Positions 12,010-22,635 of a stretch of 64,000 nucleotides of DNA are shown here, in pieces (within the stretch, counting starts at the first letter, position 1; each line of letters starts with the position of its first letter). Where the stretch lies: assembly GCA_021495925.1 (NCBI GenBank), contig JAKEKT010000124.1:26366-90365 (forward strand). The letters are read 5' to 3'. Origin of the DNA: Diplodia intermedia (Eukaryota > Ascomycota > Dothideomycetes > Botryosphaeriales > Botryosphaeriaceae). Under the pieces are notes generated by a model. It was not told the DNA's origin, ran no database searches, and worked only from the letters and a program-made list of their open reading frames with translations. A program made the position numbers and the translations under genes.

Positions 12010-13279
12010 CTATTCCAACGCCCTCATCTCAAAAAGCGTCTGCTGCAGATACAGCGTCTGCTCCTTGACCCACGCCTCGACCTCCGCAAACTCGACCGTC
12101 TCCACCCGACACATGCCCGGCTTCCCCTCCCCGTCCGACTCGCGCACGTTCTCGGCGTACTTCTCGCGCAGCGCCCCGACCGCCGCGCGCGCCCGCTGCG
12201 CCAGCACGTCCAGCCGGTACGTCGTCCACTGGTAGTACAGCTCCGTCAGGTGCGACTTGTCGCGCGTGTTGAGGTTCGTCGTCTCGTCGAGCAGCGTCGG
12301 GTCGCGCGGCCGGAACGACGTCACGACGGTGATGCGCTCGGCCATGTTGGTCGTCGGCAGCGCCGCGTGTTCGATGTATCGGCCCTGCAGGATGACGGCG
12401 CCGCCCTGTTCGTTCCATCCCGCGGGATTGCCATCATCAGCACACGCGTTTCCCGTCGAATCGGCGAGAGGAACGTATCACGTAAAGGAGAGCGAGAGAG
12501 AGGGAGAGAGAGAGAGAGAGGGCTCAACACACCATCTGCGGCGCCCGCACCCTGACCGTCCGCCCGTCGTCCCCGCCACACCGCATCTCCGTCTCCCCGC
12601 CCAGCATGTTGCGCGCGTCCGACAGCATCACCACGCACACGAACGGATGCGAGTCCTTGTGCCACTCGACGATATTCCTTTTCCCCTCACCACCACCACC
12701 ACCACCACCCCCCTCCCTCTCCCCCTCCCCCTCCATCGCGGCGGCCGGCGGCTCCACCGGCACCCCCCACACCCCCCGCAGCCCGTCCTCACCCACCTGC
12801 ACATTCGCATGCGCAACTTCATAATCCATCGCGGGCACGAGATCGACGCCGGCGAGCCCGCTCACGATCGCCAACACCTCGGGGGAATGCCAGAAGGCGT
12901 GGACGAAGGGCGCGTGGCGCGGCGCCGCGCCGCGCACGCACGCGGCCCCCGGCTGCGGCGCGTGCAGGCAGTCGGCGAGCGCGGCCGGGTGGAAGAGCTC
13001 GCGGCGGTGCTGGTGGATGGCGGCGGCGGAGAGGAGCGGGAACGGGTCCGTGCAGGCGACGGCGGAGAGGGGGGAGGGCGGGAGGGAGATGTCGGGGAGG
13101 GTCGTGGTGTGCGTGGGGGGCGTGTAGGCGAGGTGGGTGGCTGGGTCGAACTTGACGGGGGAGGGGGGTGGTGGTGGTGGTGGTGATGATGTGTTGTTGG
13201 TGGTGATGGTGGTGGTGTCGGGGCCCGCTGGGGGCCGGATGTTGGCGGGGGTGGGAGCGGCGACTGCGGGAGTGCTCAT
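12010..13279 (-). CDS. Fe(II)/2-oxoglutarate-dependent dioxygenase-like protein
   Basis: Two exons on the minus strand (13279-12533 and 12405-12010), joined phase 0 across a 127-base intron holding a (GA)n run, give 380 residues. The iron facial triad is visible: H207-x-D209 in 'EWHKDSHPF' and distal H262 in 'QGRYIEHAALP', with R281 in 'TSFRP' in place to bind 2-oxoglutarate. The distal His is only in frame after splicing, which supports the intron. The N-terminus is proline- and threonine-rich and probably disordered, and a run of glycines and glutamates (codons around 12670-12720) sits just before the HxD. Family members are uncharacterised fungal 2OG-Fe(II) oxygenases, so the substrate is unknown. 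The start at 13279 begins MSTPAVAAP; more upstream ATGs in frame would add low-complexity sequence. Its convergent neighbour is the Zn2Cys6 regulator. Confidence 0.78.
12481..12522. repeat. (GA)n microsatellite inside the dioxygenase intron
   Basis: Nearly pure GAGAG repeat of about 40 bases, read as a CT-rich tract in the transcript of the minus-strand gene. It lies between the donor and the branch region and may add polypyrimidine character to the intron. Confidence 0.8.
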
Positions 13280-14404
13280 GGTGGGCGTGGATGGTGGTGC
13301 TGTTGGAGCTTTATGGAGGTTGGTGGTTGATGGAGTGATGAGGATGGTTTTGAGCGGTGGGAGAGAGGGCGGCGGTTTGGTGGTGTGGATTGTGCATTTA
13401 TAGACGTCGACTATCACTGTGTACGTCAATTGCAAAAGAGGTAATTGAAACCGCTCTACCAGACCGTTCTACAACGTTATCCCGCCAAGAACCATGGTGT
13501 GGAGTGGTTGATGTGGCGTGGCGATCAGCCTTGCCAAAAGGGGCGTATTGTAACCGCCCAGCCGGCCTTTTCCTAAAACGGACCATTCGAGCCGCCAGCG
13601 TTCCGGATCATTCTTTTATCTTCACTCTTCTTATCTCGACACTCCACTCCCTATCATGGCACATTCGAGCCGCCCCTTCCCACTGATTGGACCATTATAC
13701 ATTGGAATCTTATCTAAAAGCGTTTCAAGTTCCTCGATTTCTTCGGGCACACTGCATACTGTTGCGGATACTGGACAGCCATGTATGCCACGCATGACCG
13801 TGACAGACGGTCGCTGCACTGCATCGTCATATTAGCTTAGTGTACGTAATGATAACTCCTTGAATCGTGGTGCCACGCTGACCTACGCCAAACGGCTTGG
13901 ACAGCGTGTAAGGACCGAAAAGGCCATGCAGCTTCTGTCGAGCCCCTTTGCTTCCAATAATCTCGCAGGTGTCATAAAAAAGTCAACTTCAAATTGCAAA
14001 TGTTTGAACTGCGAACAAATAATGTCGATCATGGTTCATAGTTCATTGCGCGCCCATATCTCACGAGCGGTGGAATCGTCCTGCCATATGAGTTCGGGTC
14101 AGGTAGCCTTCTCAAAATAATGTTTATCCCAACTTCAGTTGTCATCATTTAATTCAGCCGGGACGGTAGTCTATATCCAAGATTTTTTAACCAAACTCAC
14201 AGGTCGAACACGGAAACTTCTCCGCTCAAAGTAGAAAAGAAAGAAAAAAAGATTTGCCGGTTGCTATATTAACATGCTCACCACATAGTGGCAGCGCATC
14301 CAGCAGGGCCCGGCCACGTCACGAACATCCGATCGCCTCGCGGTCCGCAGTAGCCTTCCTTTGTCCTTCATCATCCGCATTCCTCTATTGTTTTGCTTGA
14401 CAGA
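13280..14404. other. Intergenic, no supported gene
   Basis: Upstream region of the dioxygenase plus about 0.8 kb without a recognisable gene. Short frames at 13357-13686 and 13860-14120 show no domain or splice support. Confidence 0.55.
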
Positions 14405-14936
14405 TCAACATGTCCGCGCGCTCGCCAAGCCCGACGACCACAACATGCGGCCCCGTACAGTTCGCGGCACGAATACAACGAAGGTTTTCTCGAGGCATTC
14501 CCATAGTTCGCGGCAGGCGGGGGGCAGGTGGAGGACTGTGACAAAATCGCTCGTTGACGGATTCATGGCGATGGGGCGATGAGAGGACGGTGTTTTCGCA
14601 TGGCGATCTGCGCAAGGACAATGTCGTGGTCGAGGGCAGCACCGAGGTTGCGGATGTCCTGGGCTGGGACGGGGCGGCGTTTGGCGTCAATGGAAGAGAC
14701 TATTCTGTTGGAACAAAAAGCACAGCCGACTGCACTTAATGCAGAACTCGGTAACCTCCCTTATATTCCAACATATTCCGAAGCGGTCTCTGACGAAGGG
14801 TGGATGCGGGGCTCTGCAAGAGGGGTTTTTTTTTTTCAGAGGAGGCGAAGGATGGCTATGGGACTTTCAGGGAGCTGGACCGTTCGATTATGCGGTGAAG
14901 TGTCATCTGAGGGGTAGGGAGGCTGGGAACACGTAA
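14405..14936 (+). pseudogene. Relic of an aminoglycoside-phosphotransferase-like (APH) kinase
   Basis: One frame reads FSHGDLRKDNVVVEG followed by a 'DVLGWDGAAFG' segment (about 14590-14690). This is the catalytic-loop Brenner motif (HGDL-x3-N) and the following metal-binding strand (usually IxDWE/D plus A-G-F/W-G-P) of fungal APH-family kinases. An in-frame TGA precedes it closely (near 14537), and the flanking homologous-looking pieces ('CGPVQFAARI' upstream, 'GPFDYAVKCHLRG' at about 14880-14915 downstream) lie in other frames, so the reading frame is broken more than once. No start, intron signals or full N-lobe are seen. A rapidly evolving orphan with introns is less likely, because stops occur inside conserved blocks. 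The parent function would be small-molecule or protein phosphotransfer, but this copy should be inactive. Confidence 0.5.
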
Positions 14937-15253
14937 GCGCGGAGTAGATAGGTGCGAGTCAAATAGGGGCATTGCATTAGATGGTAGAGATGATAGTAAG
15001 GATAGAGCCTTGAGAGAAAGTAATAGACCCGGGATTATTGTTTTTATTGTATATCCTTTGGACGATGAAGAAACCAGTCCCATTGCAGGGAGTCAAGTGA
15101 AAAAAAAAAAAGCCACCCAGTGAGCACGAAGGCCCGTGATTTTGCCAGAGTTCAGTAAATTCCCCCTGATATGAAGTTCAGAGCCTGCCCTTCGCGAGAA
15201 ACTCGCCCGTATCTTGTCCCCGAAGAGCTCGAAAACTTGGAACTCATCTGAAA
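14937..15253. other. Intergenic, 3' flank of the small secreted protein gene
   Basis: About 0.3 kb with no coding support. It holds an A-tract at about 15102-15112 and is presumably the 3' UTR side of the minus-strand cysteine-rich gene. Confidence 0.5.
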
Positions 15254-15632
15254 TCACGAGCATTGCGCCTCTCCGCCACTTCCCTGCTCGTAGTATCTGC
15301 AAAAGCTTCCCGGATTTTTGCACTGGTAAAGCGAATGAGAGGACAGACACACAGGATAGTATGGAAGCAGTGCCAGAATGAAAAAACTCACCCGACGAGT
15401 ATCAGCACAGGGAACCCCCGAGAGACCTTCGGAAACATCGGATGTGTAATATCGGCATTGCCCTTTGCCCGAAGGGAATGGAATGGAGCATGTCTGTCAC
15501 CCTGTCAGCAGAGAATCTTCGACAGTCCGTCTCGCAAGTACTCACTCCGTCAAAGAAGCTCTCTTGTGCTGCCGCAGTGACTGGTGCCAGACCAGCCAGA
15601 GAAACGAAGATAGTGTAGAGCAAAACACGCAT
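15254..15632 (-). CDS. Small secreted cysteine-rich protein, two tandem CRYY modules
   Basis: Three exons on the minus strand, 15632-15546, 15493-15392 and 15322-15254, separated by 52- and 69-base GT-AG introns, all phase 0, give an 85-residue protein. Exon 1 is exactly the secretion signal: MRVLLYTIFVSLAGLAPVTA with an alanine-rich cleavage zone and a short propart. Exons 2 and 3 each encode one three-cysteine module with a shared C-R-Y-Y core: C31, C42-RYY, C58 and C64, C71-RYY, C84. Six cysteines in the mature chain predict three disulfides. The exon-per-module layout suggests duplication of an exon. Donors are gtgagtact and gtgagtttt; acceptors end gacag and accag. A TATA-like element lies about 72 bases upstream. 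I do not recognise a named family; size, signal and cysteines fit a fungal effector or antimicrobial peptide. The function is inference. Confidence 0.72.
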
Positions 15633-15703
15633 GTTGGCGGAATTCGTGGAGAGCGATGAGAGTCGGACGTGGTATGGAAATGGAGACAGGGATACTGATC
15701 TGC

Positions 15704-15710
15704 TATATAA
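15704..15710 (-). promoter_or_regulatory. TATA-like box of the CRYY secreted-protein gene
   Basis: TTATATA on the minus strand, about 72 bases upstream of the ATG at 15632, in a suitable place for a core promoter. The element is seen; its use is inferred. Confidence 0.4.
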
Positions 15711-16449
15711 CTTGATGATAGGGAAGATGGGGAAGAAGGATAGATTTCCATCGTCGGGGAAGAGCCGATCGAGGGTCGAGCAGAATCAAGATTCGCCGTG
15801 GCACAAAGGTTCAATACAAACACAAGCACTAGTGAAATCGTCGGGAGCAACCCCGCTCAGATCACTCCCGAATGTGACAGTGACGTTCAGACGGAGACAA
15901 ACGCAGGCACTTGGCCGAGCTCGGGAGGTCTTTGATGACAGAATGACATAGCCTGGGTCGCGAATGTTTGCGCGAAGCTAGTCTTGTCCAGCCGGTGGCC
16001 AAGAAGAGGTGGTGTTACACATATTCCTTGGTTTTTCCCGGGATACTTTCCCATGACGACTTGGTTGAGAGGTGGCACGGCTCTTGGCGATGCCTGGTAT
16101 CCGGTACAAATGGTACGGTATACGAAGAATTCCTGGCAAAGTGATTAACCCCGTACGTCAGCCCAGCCTCTAGGGATTTGTCCGCAATGCCTTGATCCGG
16201 ATCGACCAAGCCACTTCGATTTTGGACGGTCACTTCGTGGATACCAAGTGAGGAAAGGCGAAGTATGTGAACAGTACAAAAGCGCCACCACAACCTCCCG
16301 ATGTGACGGGTTGTTCTTTGTAACATTGCAACACTCCGACGGGCACTGGGCCCAAAGCCACCAACAAGTATTAATGAAGCGGCTGTTCACCCAGTAGCAT
16401 ATCCTGGACTCGGCCAACATCATTCAAGTCCTCAACAAAACATCGAAAT
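15711..16449. promoter_or_regulatory. Divergent intergenic region between two small secreted protein genes
   Basis: This is most of the roughly 0.8 kb between the start codons of the minus-strand gene at 15632 and the plus-strand gene at 16450. No coding support is seen. It must hold both promoters if the two gene models are right, so shared control is possible. Confidence 0.45.
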
Positions 16450-16778
16450 ATGCGGCCTACCATCTTCCTGATCGCCTTGTGTGGCTCTTCAAGGATTGCG
16501 GCTGCTCAAGTACAGCCATGCTATAACAAGTAAGAGTGCCCATGCTTCGATCAAAGTCCAAAGAGCTGATAGACCGGCCAACAGTGCAGACCCGCGCCAT
16601 TTCATCGGTAACTACTGCAAATGTTCCCAAGGTACGTACGATGGGTGGCAAGAGCTCGGCTGGGAATTGACTGAAAGAGCCAGACTGGTGTTGGTTCCAC
16701 GGAGACAGCGGAAATTGCGACCCCGTTGGTGCTCGGATCGACCCTTGTCCAAGACCGGCAGGACCCTGGCAAGATTGA
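16450..16778 (+). CDS. Small secreted six-cysteine protein (effector-like)
   Basis: Three exons, 16450-16529, 16585-16631 and 16684-16778, joined across introns of 55 and 52 bases (donors gtaagag and gtacgta; acceptors ccaacag and agccag), encode 73 residues. Splicing removes stops and brings six cysteines into one frame. The N-terminus MRPTIFLIALCGSSRIAAA is a signal peptide; the mature part has C24, C38, C40, C45, C54 and C64 with many Asn, Asp, Pro and Trp residues (for example DWCWFHGDSGNC). This is the makeup of fungal apoplastic effectors and defensin-like peptides. Exon 2 is only 47 bases. The neighbour is the divergent CRYY gene, but the two peptides share only size and cysteine number. 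I recognise no family. The consistency of phase at both junctions is the main support. Confidence 0.66.
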
Positions 16779-17085
16779 GTGGATATCGCCACAGATTGTT
16801 TTTCCATCAAGTGCGTCAACTTCTTGCTTTTTAAGTACTTTGAGGAGGCTGGCAACCTGAATTCAAGCTGTATGGTACTGCGCACGATATTAATAGAGAA
16901 ATCATGTCTCGAAGCCCGCCTCAGTAAATGAGCACGTATGACAGCGCGGATTCCCTCAGATGACGAAAGACGAATCATACGATTGAGACTGAGAAGCTTC
17001 CATTAGACGCTCAATGATGACTACTCGGGCAACCGTCCATCTGTCAACGTAATTGGCCACTGTTTCCGAGCCGCCACGGGCACTT
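16779..17085. other. Intergenic, tail-to-tail spacer
   Basis: About 0.3 kb between the convergent ends of the six-cysteine gene and the thiamine-diphosphate enzyme. Nothing coding is supported. Confidence 0.55.
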
Positions 17086-19375
17086 TTAAACGACCACGGC
17101 CTCCAAGACAGCACCTACTCTTTGCTCCTCCACAACTTTGACCAACTTTGCAATGACACCCTTGAGGTCGCCAACCTTGTCAACTCGCTCCGTGACCAGA
17201 TTCCCTCCCGCCGCGGCCTTGGCAATACCCAAGTAATCAGGCCCGTTGCCTCGCAAATCGATCCCCAGATCCCGATCCGACGTCTTCGCCGCCAGCCCAT
17301 CCGGATGCACATCGTTGATGCAGGACCTCGTCGCCTTCCACCCACCATTGTTGACAATGACAGTCAAGAATGGCGTCTGGTGCTGATACTGCGCCCAATA
17401 CACAGCCGACGGCGCGCCAAAGATGAACGCGCCATCCCCCGTAATACTGCAAACAAACCGCCCCTTCCCATCCCTCCCGCCCTCCCGGCGATTCACACAC
17501 GGCCTTTCCTTCTCCGTATCAAACAACTCGGTCGCCATCTTAATCCCGACGGCCGCGCCGCCACTCCACCCCAACCCGCTCCCGCCCTTTGTGAAATTCG
17601 ACCCGGGCACATCCAGCCCCAACTGCTCACTCAAAACCACCTGATTCGTCACCACATCACTCACCCACACCGTCTCCCTCGGCAAGCCCTCCCTCAGCGC
17701 CCGAAACAGCCCCGCCGCCGAGACCCTCCCGTCCTCCCTCGGCGCCGCCTTCTCCCTCAACACCCTCTCCGCCTCCACCTGCTCCCGGCCCAACTCCTCC
17801 CAGCGCGCCTCAAACACCGCCGCCCGCTCCCCCACCAGCGCCCTCCCCGCCTCACTCTCCCGTATCCACGCCACAACCTGCCCCAACACCTCCCCCACAT
17901 CCGCCGTCCACGTGCGCCCCTCCCCCTCCACCCCTCCACCACCACCCAACCCCGCCACCATCCCCACCTTCCCGGCATCGCAATCCACATGCCACACCCT
18001 CACGCCCCCCTCCCTCCCCGGCCTCCCGCCCCGCGCCGGTATCCACGGCACGTCCACATCCAGCAACACCACGACGTCGGCCTCGTCCCGCACCGCCCGC
18101 GCCGCCGCGCCCGCCGCCCGGTGCACGTTGGCGCGGTGCGTCGCCGGGAACGACATCTCGCGCCACTCGGCGTCGAAGACGCGCAGGCCGGGCACGGCGT
18201 CGGCGAGGGCGACGAGCGCGCGGACGGCGGCGCTCGAGCGGCCCAGGTAGCCGGTGACGACGAGCGGGCGCGCGGCGGTGAGGAGGGCGGTGGCGAGGGT
18301 GGGGACGGCGGCGGGGGGGAGGGCGGCGAGGTGGGAGGGGGGAGGGGGAGGGGGAGGGGTGGTACTGGTGGTGAGGAGGGAGGCCGGCACGAAGGCGGGG
18401 TCGGCGCGCGTCGCGAGGACCTCGCGCGTCGCGGTCAGGTAGACGGGGCCCGGGCTGCCGGCGACGGCGAGGGAGAGCGCGCGGCGGACGCTGGGGAGCA
18501 CGTGTGCGGCGTGCTTGAGCTCGGCTGTGTGGCGTGCGTAGGGCGCGACGAGGGCGTGTTGGTTGGGGATGTCTTGGTACCTGCGAGTGTCCCGCCCCAG
18601 ACGTCAATTAGTAAAGCTGGGTTCTTTCAAACTTGCCGGACGGGAAAGTGACGAGAGCGGATGGGTAGGGTAGAGGGCGGGGGCCGATGGTGACGATGGC
18701 TTGCCGCTGACGTTGAAGTGAACTGGGATGACTTCTTTACCATTGCACGTGCTCGGTCCGCGAGCCGGGGAGTTCGCCGTTGAGCGTCAGGGGCGCCTGG
18801 CCGGCGAAGATGAGGACGGGCGCTCTGCCCGAGGAAGCGTTGTGCAGGCCTTGGCCGAGGGCGGCGGTGCCGACGTCGACGTGGACGATGACGCATTGGG
18901 GCCGCTTCGTCAAGCGGGCGAAGCCGTCGGCGGCGGATAGAGCGACGAACTGCGTGTTGCGTTAGCCGGAGGTACTGACTACCGAGGAAGAGGATCGGTC
19001 GGGGGTAGATTGGGCCGCGCAATGCCAGATTGTAGTAGATCGAATCAAAAGAGGAAAGAGATGGAGGGAAACAGCGCAGTGAAATGAGCAAAGGCAAGGT
19101 TGCGGGCGGAGGCGCGAGGTCCGCGGCGGAAGGATAAAAAGGACTTGCCTCGTGTAGAAAGATCAGAAGCTTCGGCCAGGACTTGCCTTCTTCCTGTCGG
19201 CGGCGGTAGGCCTCGATGATGCTGGGATGGTCGGAGCCGAGCACGGCAAACAGGTAGTCAACACCAGACTGGCGGGGAGTGTAAGCGAGCGGACGATCTT
19301 ATCGGTCTGAGATTGGGGGTTCCCTACCAGCGCCAGGCTTTCCAGGAAGAGATCGGCCACGGTGTAGGCTGCCAT
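17086..19375 (-). CDS. Thiamine diphosphate-dependent enzyme (acetolactate synthase/decarboxylase superfamily)
   Basis: Four exons on the minus strand, 19375-19328, 19268-19149, 18949-18741 and 18580-17086, encode 623 residues. Introns are 59, 199 and 160 bases; the second has a GC donor (GAG|GCAAGT), the well-known minor GC-AG type. The Pyr domain has the catalytic Glu at residue 56 (LIFLHE), then 'VIVHVDVGTAALGQGLHNA' and 'RAPVLIFAGQAPLT'. The C-terminal domain has the ThDP/Mg motif GDG (507-509)-x26-NN (536-537) in 'SITGDGAFIFGAPS' to 'VIVNNGGW'. The middle domain contains low-complexity Gly/Glu and Pro stretches. Relatives are annotated as benzoylformate decarboxylase or acetolactate synthase-like proteins; it is not the housekeeping ILV2 type, as no mitochondrial presequence is seen. 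It likely acts on a 2-oxo acid in the cytosol, substrate unknown. Confidence 0.85.
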
Positions 19376-20047
19376 GTCTGCTGGTTAATTTGGTTGACTG
19401 TACCGTGTTGATACCCAGGCCAAGTAGGTAGTACTTGATGGACGGCGGAGGTTAGGTTGCGGCGAGGTGGATGGCGACGAGGGACGGAGCGGAAAGCCCG
19501 AGGCGCTGCATGGCAATATGCAGTTACGTGATATTCCCTGTTCGCCGTTATTCCCTCAGCATCCCGGCCCGCTAAGGCAAGCCTCGGGGTCGGGTGGGGC
19601 AGGACGGGACGCAAGGTGGGGCGGGGGGTAGACGGCTCGTCGGGTCGGAGTGCGGCGCAAGGGCGGAGCGGCACAGCACGGCACGGAGTCGAGAGCTGTC
19701 CAATGGCATCTCCAGCTCTCTCGGGATACAGTCCCGCTTAGAAATCTCCCGGGAAGTAGTGCTGTCGTCACGGGCAGCCGAAGCGGCACGGAGTAGCAGC
19801 AGGTATCGGAAGGTACTTTGCCATGTTTCATTGCCTGCGAAGATACATGCCGTCCCGGCTGAAGCATCTTATGTCAATTTAGCCATCGCGGACGGTAGCC
19901 CCATCGGGCTAACCGTCATTGCGCCGTCGCCGGGTAAGGCTGAGCACATCATCCGCTAACTCGACGTCTACACCAGCATTACACCCATTGGCGACCCCAG
20001 CCCGACCAATAAACCTGTAACAGAAAACGAAATATACGCCAGACGAT
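19376..20047. other. Intergenic, upstream of ThDP enzyme and downstream of rhodopsin-domain gene
   Basis: About 0.7 kb, mostly promoter for the minus-strand ThDP enzyme and 3' flank of the next minus-strand gene. No supported gene. Confidence 0.55.
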
Positions 20048-21429
20048 TCAATCCACCCCCACGGCGCTGGTTGCCGAGCTCTGCACCGACACGCACGTCT
20101 GTACCTGGATCTCGCCCCTGCCCACCACCGGCCCAATGATGCGCTCCTCGCTCGAGCTCTCCCCGTACCTGTTCTTCGCCGCCGCCGTCGTCGCCGTGGC
20201 ATCGACCTTGCTGCGGCCCCTCGCCGGCACCAGCCCCGGCAGCTCATGCACGTCCGCCCCCGCACCACTCTTCGCCGCGCCGCCCCCGTGACAGAAGGAG
20301 AGGTGGCCCAGCCGCGACGTCCTCGCGCCAGCAACACCGCCCCCGCCCCCGCCGCCGCCGCTACCGCTGCCCGTCTGGTAGTAGCGGTTCTTGTCCGACG
20401 AGTGGCCGGCGCCCGCGCTCGACGCCAGCATGGGGATGACGTGCGACAGCAGCCAGCGCAGGGACGGCAGGCAGGTGCAGATGAGGCCGACGGCGGCCTC
20501 GATGCCGGACCACAGGAAGGCGGGGGCCGAGTCCCAGGTCGTGTCCTTGACGGCGCGGGTGCTGGCGACGAGGGCCTTCATGCGGATGGCGCTGCAGACG
20601 CACACGAAGAGGCCGAGGGCGAAGAGCAGGCACAGCCCCAGCTTCTTGGCCCGCGACATCTGCAGCCGCTGGATGAAGGGGATCGGCAGCAGCGCCACCC
20701 ACACGTCCGTGAGCGTGTTGAAGGCCGCCCACGACCACCGGAACGCCGAGTTGTTGATGCACCGGCACCCCCCGGCCACCGTCCTGTTCCAGTTGCACGC
20801 GATCGGCAGGCACTCGAGCAGCGTCGCCATGATGAAGCTGAAGGAGCCGACGACGACGAAGGCGATGGACCACAGGCATATGAGCCGGAAGGAGTGGATT
20901 TGGAAGACGCGCAGGTAGAGGAGGAGGAAGGCGAGCTTGTTGAAGAGGATGACGCATTTGTAGAAGATTTGGAAGAGGAAGAAGTACTGAGGGCGGGACG
21001 TCAGGGGCCGTTGATGCGCGTGAGGTCGTGGTGTGGAAAGCGTACCTTTAGTGCGAGGCGCAGGTTGCCTCCTGCTGCTGCTATGTCCTCTTTCCGCAGG
21101 CCGAAGCCGTATCTGACGGCTGGTGTGATGTCAGTGTTTTGCTTTTTTCTTGTCGCTGTCGGAGCGGCTCTGCTACTGCCACTGACCTTCGCACCCGATT
21201 ACAGTGATGACTATCAGGCAGCACTAGTCGACACCGTCAGAATTCTGTTCAGTCGCACACGAGAAAAACCACGCACGTTGGATAGCGCCACCATCGCGTC
21301 CTCCAGGCCGAGCCAGCCTCTGCGCTTGTACACGGCCCACATGCGTGTGCATACGATGCAGGTCGCAAGCGTGCCGAGCGAGATGGACACGCCGGTGATG
21401 GCGCTGCCCTGCCCGTCCCAGGACTCCAT
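20048..21429 (-). CDS. Fungal rhodopsin-domain (PTH11-like) integral membrane protein
   Basis: Minus-strand exons 21429 to about 21225, 21119-21046 and 20986-20048 give about 405 residues. Seven hydrophobic helices can be traced: GVSISLGTLATCIVCTRMW, then the exon pair around 'RYGFGLRKEDI' and 'LALKYFFLFQIFYK', 'LICLWSIAFVVVGSFSFIMA', the 'NNSAFRWSWAAFNTLTDVWV' helix, 'LGLCLLFALGLFVCVCSAIR' and 'SAPAFLWSGIEAAVGLICTC'. The conserved Y-G-F/L-G motif, the CxW/NR-CxC loop cysteines and the 'N/D-T-L-T-D' helix are hallmarks of the rhodopsin-fold fungal membrane family (PF20684). The C-terminal tail is Gly/Ser-rich and cytosolic. The exon 1/2 junction is unsure: the frame-consistent donor at 21225 (A|gtgctg) is weak, while the stronger-looking gtgcgt at 21276 breaks the frame. 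The 59-base second intron is clear. Ligand unknown. Confidence 0.75.
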
Positions 21430-22635
21430 GGTGGGCAGCAGTGGTTGTCGAGCGGGAAGTGAAATCAAGGTGGGAGAGCCAGCAACGGCCTGGCCGGAAT
21501 CATGGCGAAATTTGGACGCGCGGGTGCGCCGCGGTCTTTGCAGTATTAAGATGGCGAAGGGGGCCACGCGAGCGCTTCTGCCGTGCAACTGGACATTACC
21601 CTTTTCGGACGATTCTGTTTCACTGCAGATCGGCCCCGACGGATGATGATAAATTGGTTTTTTCGTAAGTGCCGCACACGCTGATGCCAGGCAGCGAAGC
21701 TCCCGACCACGCGGGCAGGTGTGGGAGGAGATTACGGCAGCTTACGCCGTGGGGATCCGCCCGCCGTGGTGGTGGAATCCCTGGGCATGCCTGCTCGGGG
21801 AAATAAGGCGCCTCTGCGCGGCGGAAGGAACCGTGCCTCGCACACATTCCTACCATCACGGCGCCTAGGCCCGCTTTGTAAGGTGCGACGAGTTCGCGGG
21901 AGTGCTTGACGCTGAGTGGCAGTCTTGTCGCGGTGCTTGTTTGCCGAGTCCAGGGCCTGCTGTGCCGCACCACCACCCCGGTCGTTGCATTTCACTCATG
22001 TTGCCCAGCACCAGCGCACATTTCTCGCGTGAGACAGCGACGAGATTTCCGACGGCGACGGCAAGCCTCCAGACACGCGGCGTGCGCTATCGTGGTCAGC
22101 CTTCCCGCTGCTGTTTCGTCGATCAGCCATGTGCTGCTGCCCCCGGACGATACAGAAGGTGAGCGGCAGATCGCTGCCAGGCTGACGGTAGAGGCTGGCC
22201 AGTCAGTACATTTTCTCCGGCGGACCGCCACCTCCGCACCCCACAATTGGCTGCCCGAACAAGGTATATGCAGCTCGGAATATCCGTCGTGATCCCTTGG
22301 TATTTTGGCCTCTCCACCCTCTGGCGCAATGCAATCAGCTCACTTGGTGATGATAGGACCACCGACTCATCTATCTCTAAACCAACCCTGCACCGGTGAC
22401 GCCCCTTGCCTCTCCTCCTCGTTTTGGCGCTGACGCCGCCCCGCTCCGCGACACCGCGAATCGCCTGGTACAGACCAAGCGTGCAGCAATGCCCAGGGAT
22501 TTCCCGCCCGCCTACAGGTTACTTCTGCTGGCCCATGCCCTTCCCCCGGCCAGATGCTTTCCCCTCCCAAACCTTCCTTTCTGCTCACTCTCCCTCTGCC
22601 TTTCCCCTGCGATCACAGCATCGTAAGCGACAGAC
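21430..22635. promoter_or_regulatory. Divergent promoter region, rhodopsin-domain gene and MFS permease
   Basis: About 1.2 kb between two divergent starts (21429 minus, 22636 plus). No coding support. CT-rich sequence directly upstream of 22636 (about 22540-22615) looks like a fungal core promoter or leader. Confidence 0.5.

Noticed and set aside
17053..18651. A 532-codon plus-strand frame over the ThDP enzyme
   Set aside because: Pro/Arg/His-rich shadow of the minus-strand gene, which carries all the family motifs.
20246..21646. A 466-codon plus-strand frame over the rhodopsin-domain gene
   Set aside because: Low-complexity Arg/Glu/Val-rich shadow; the minus strand has seven helices and family motifs.
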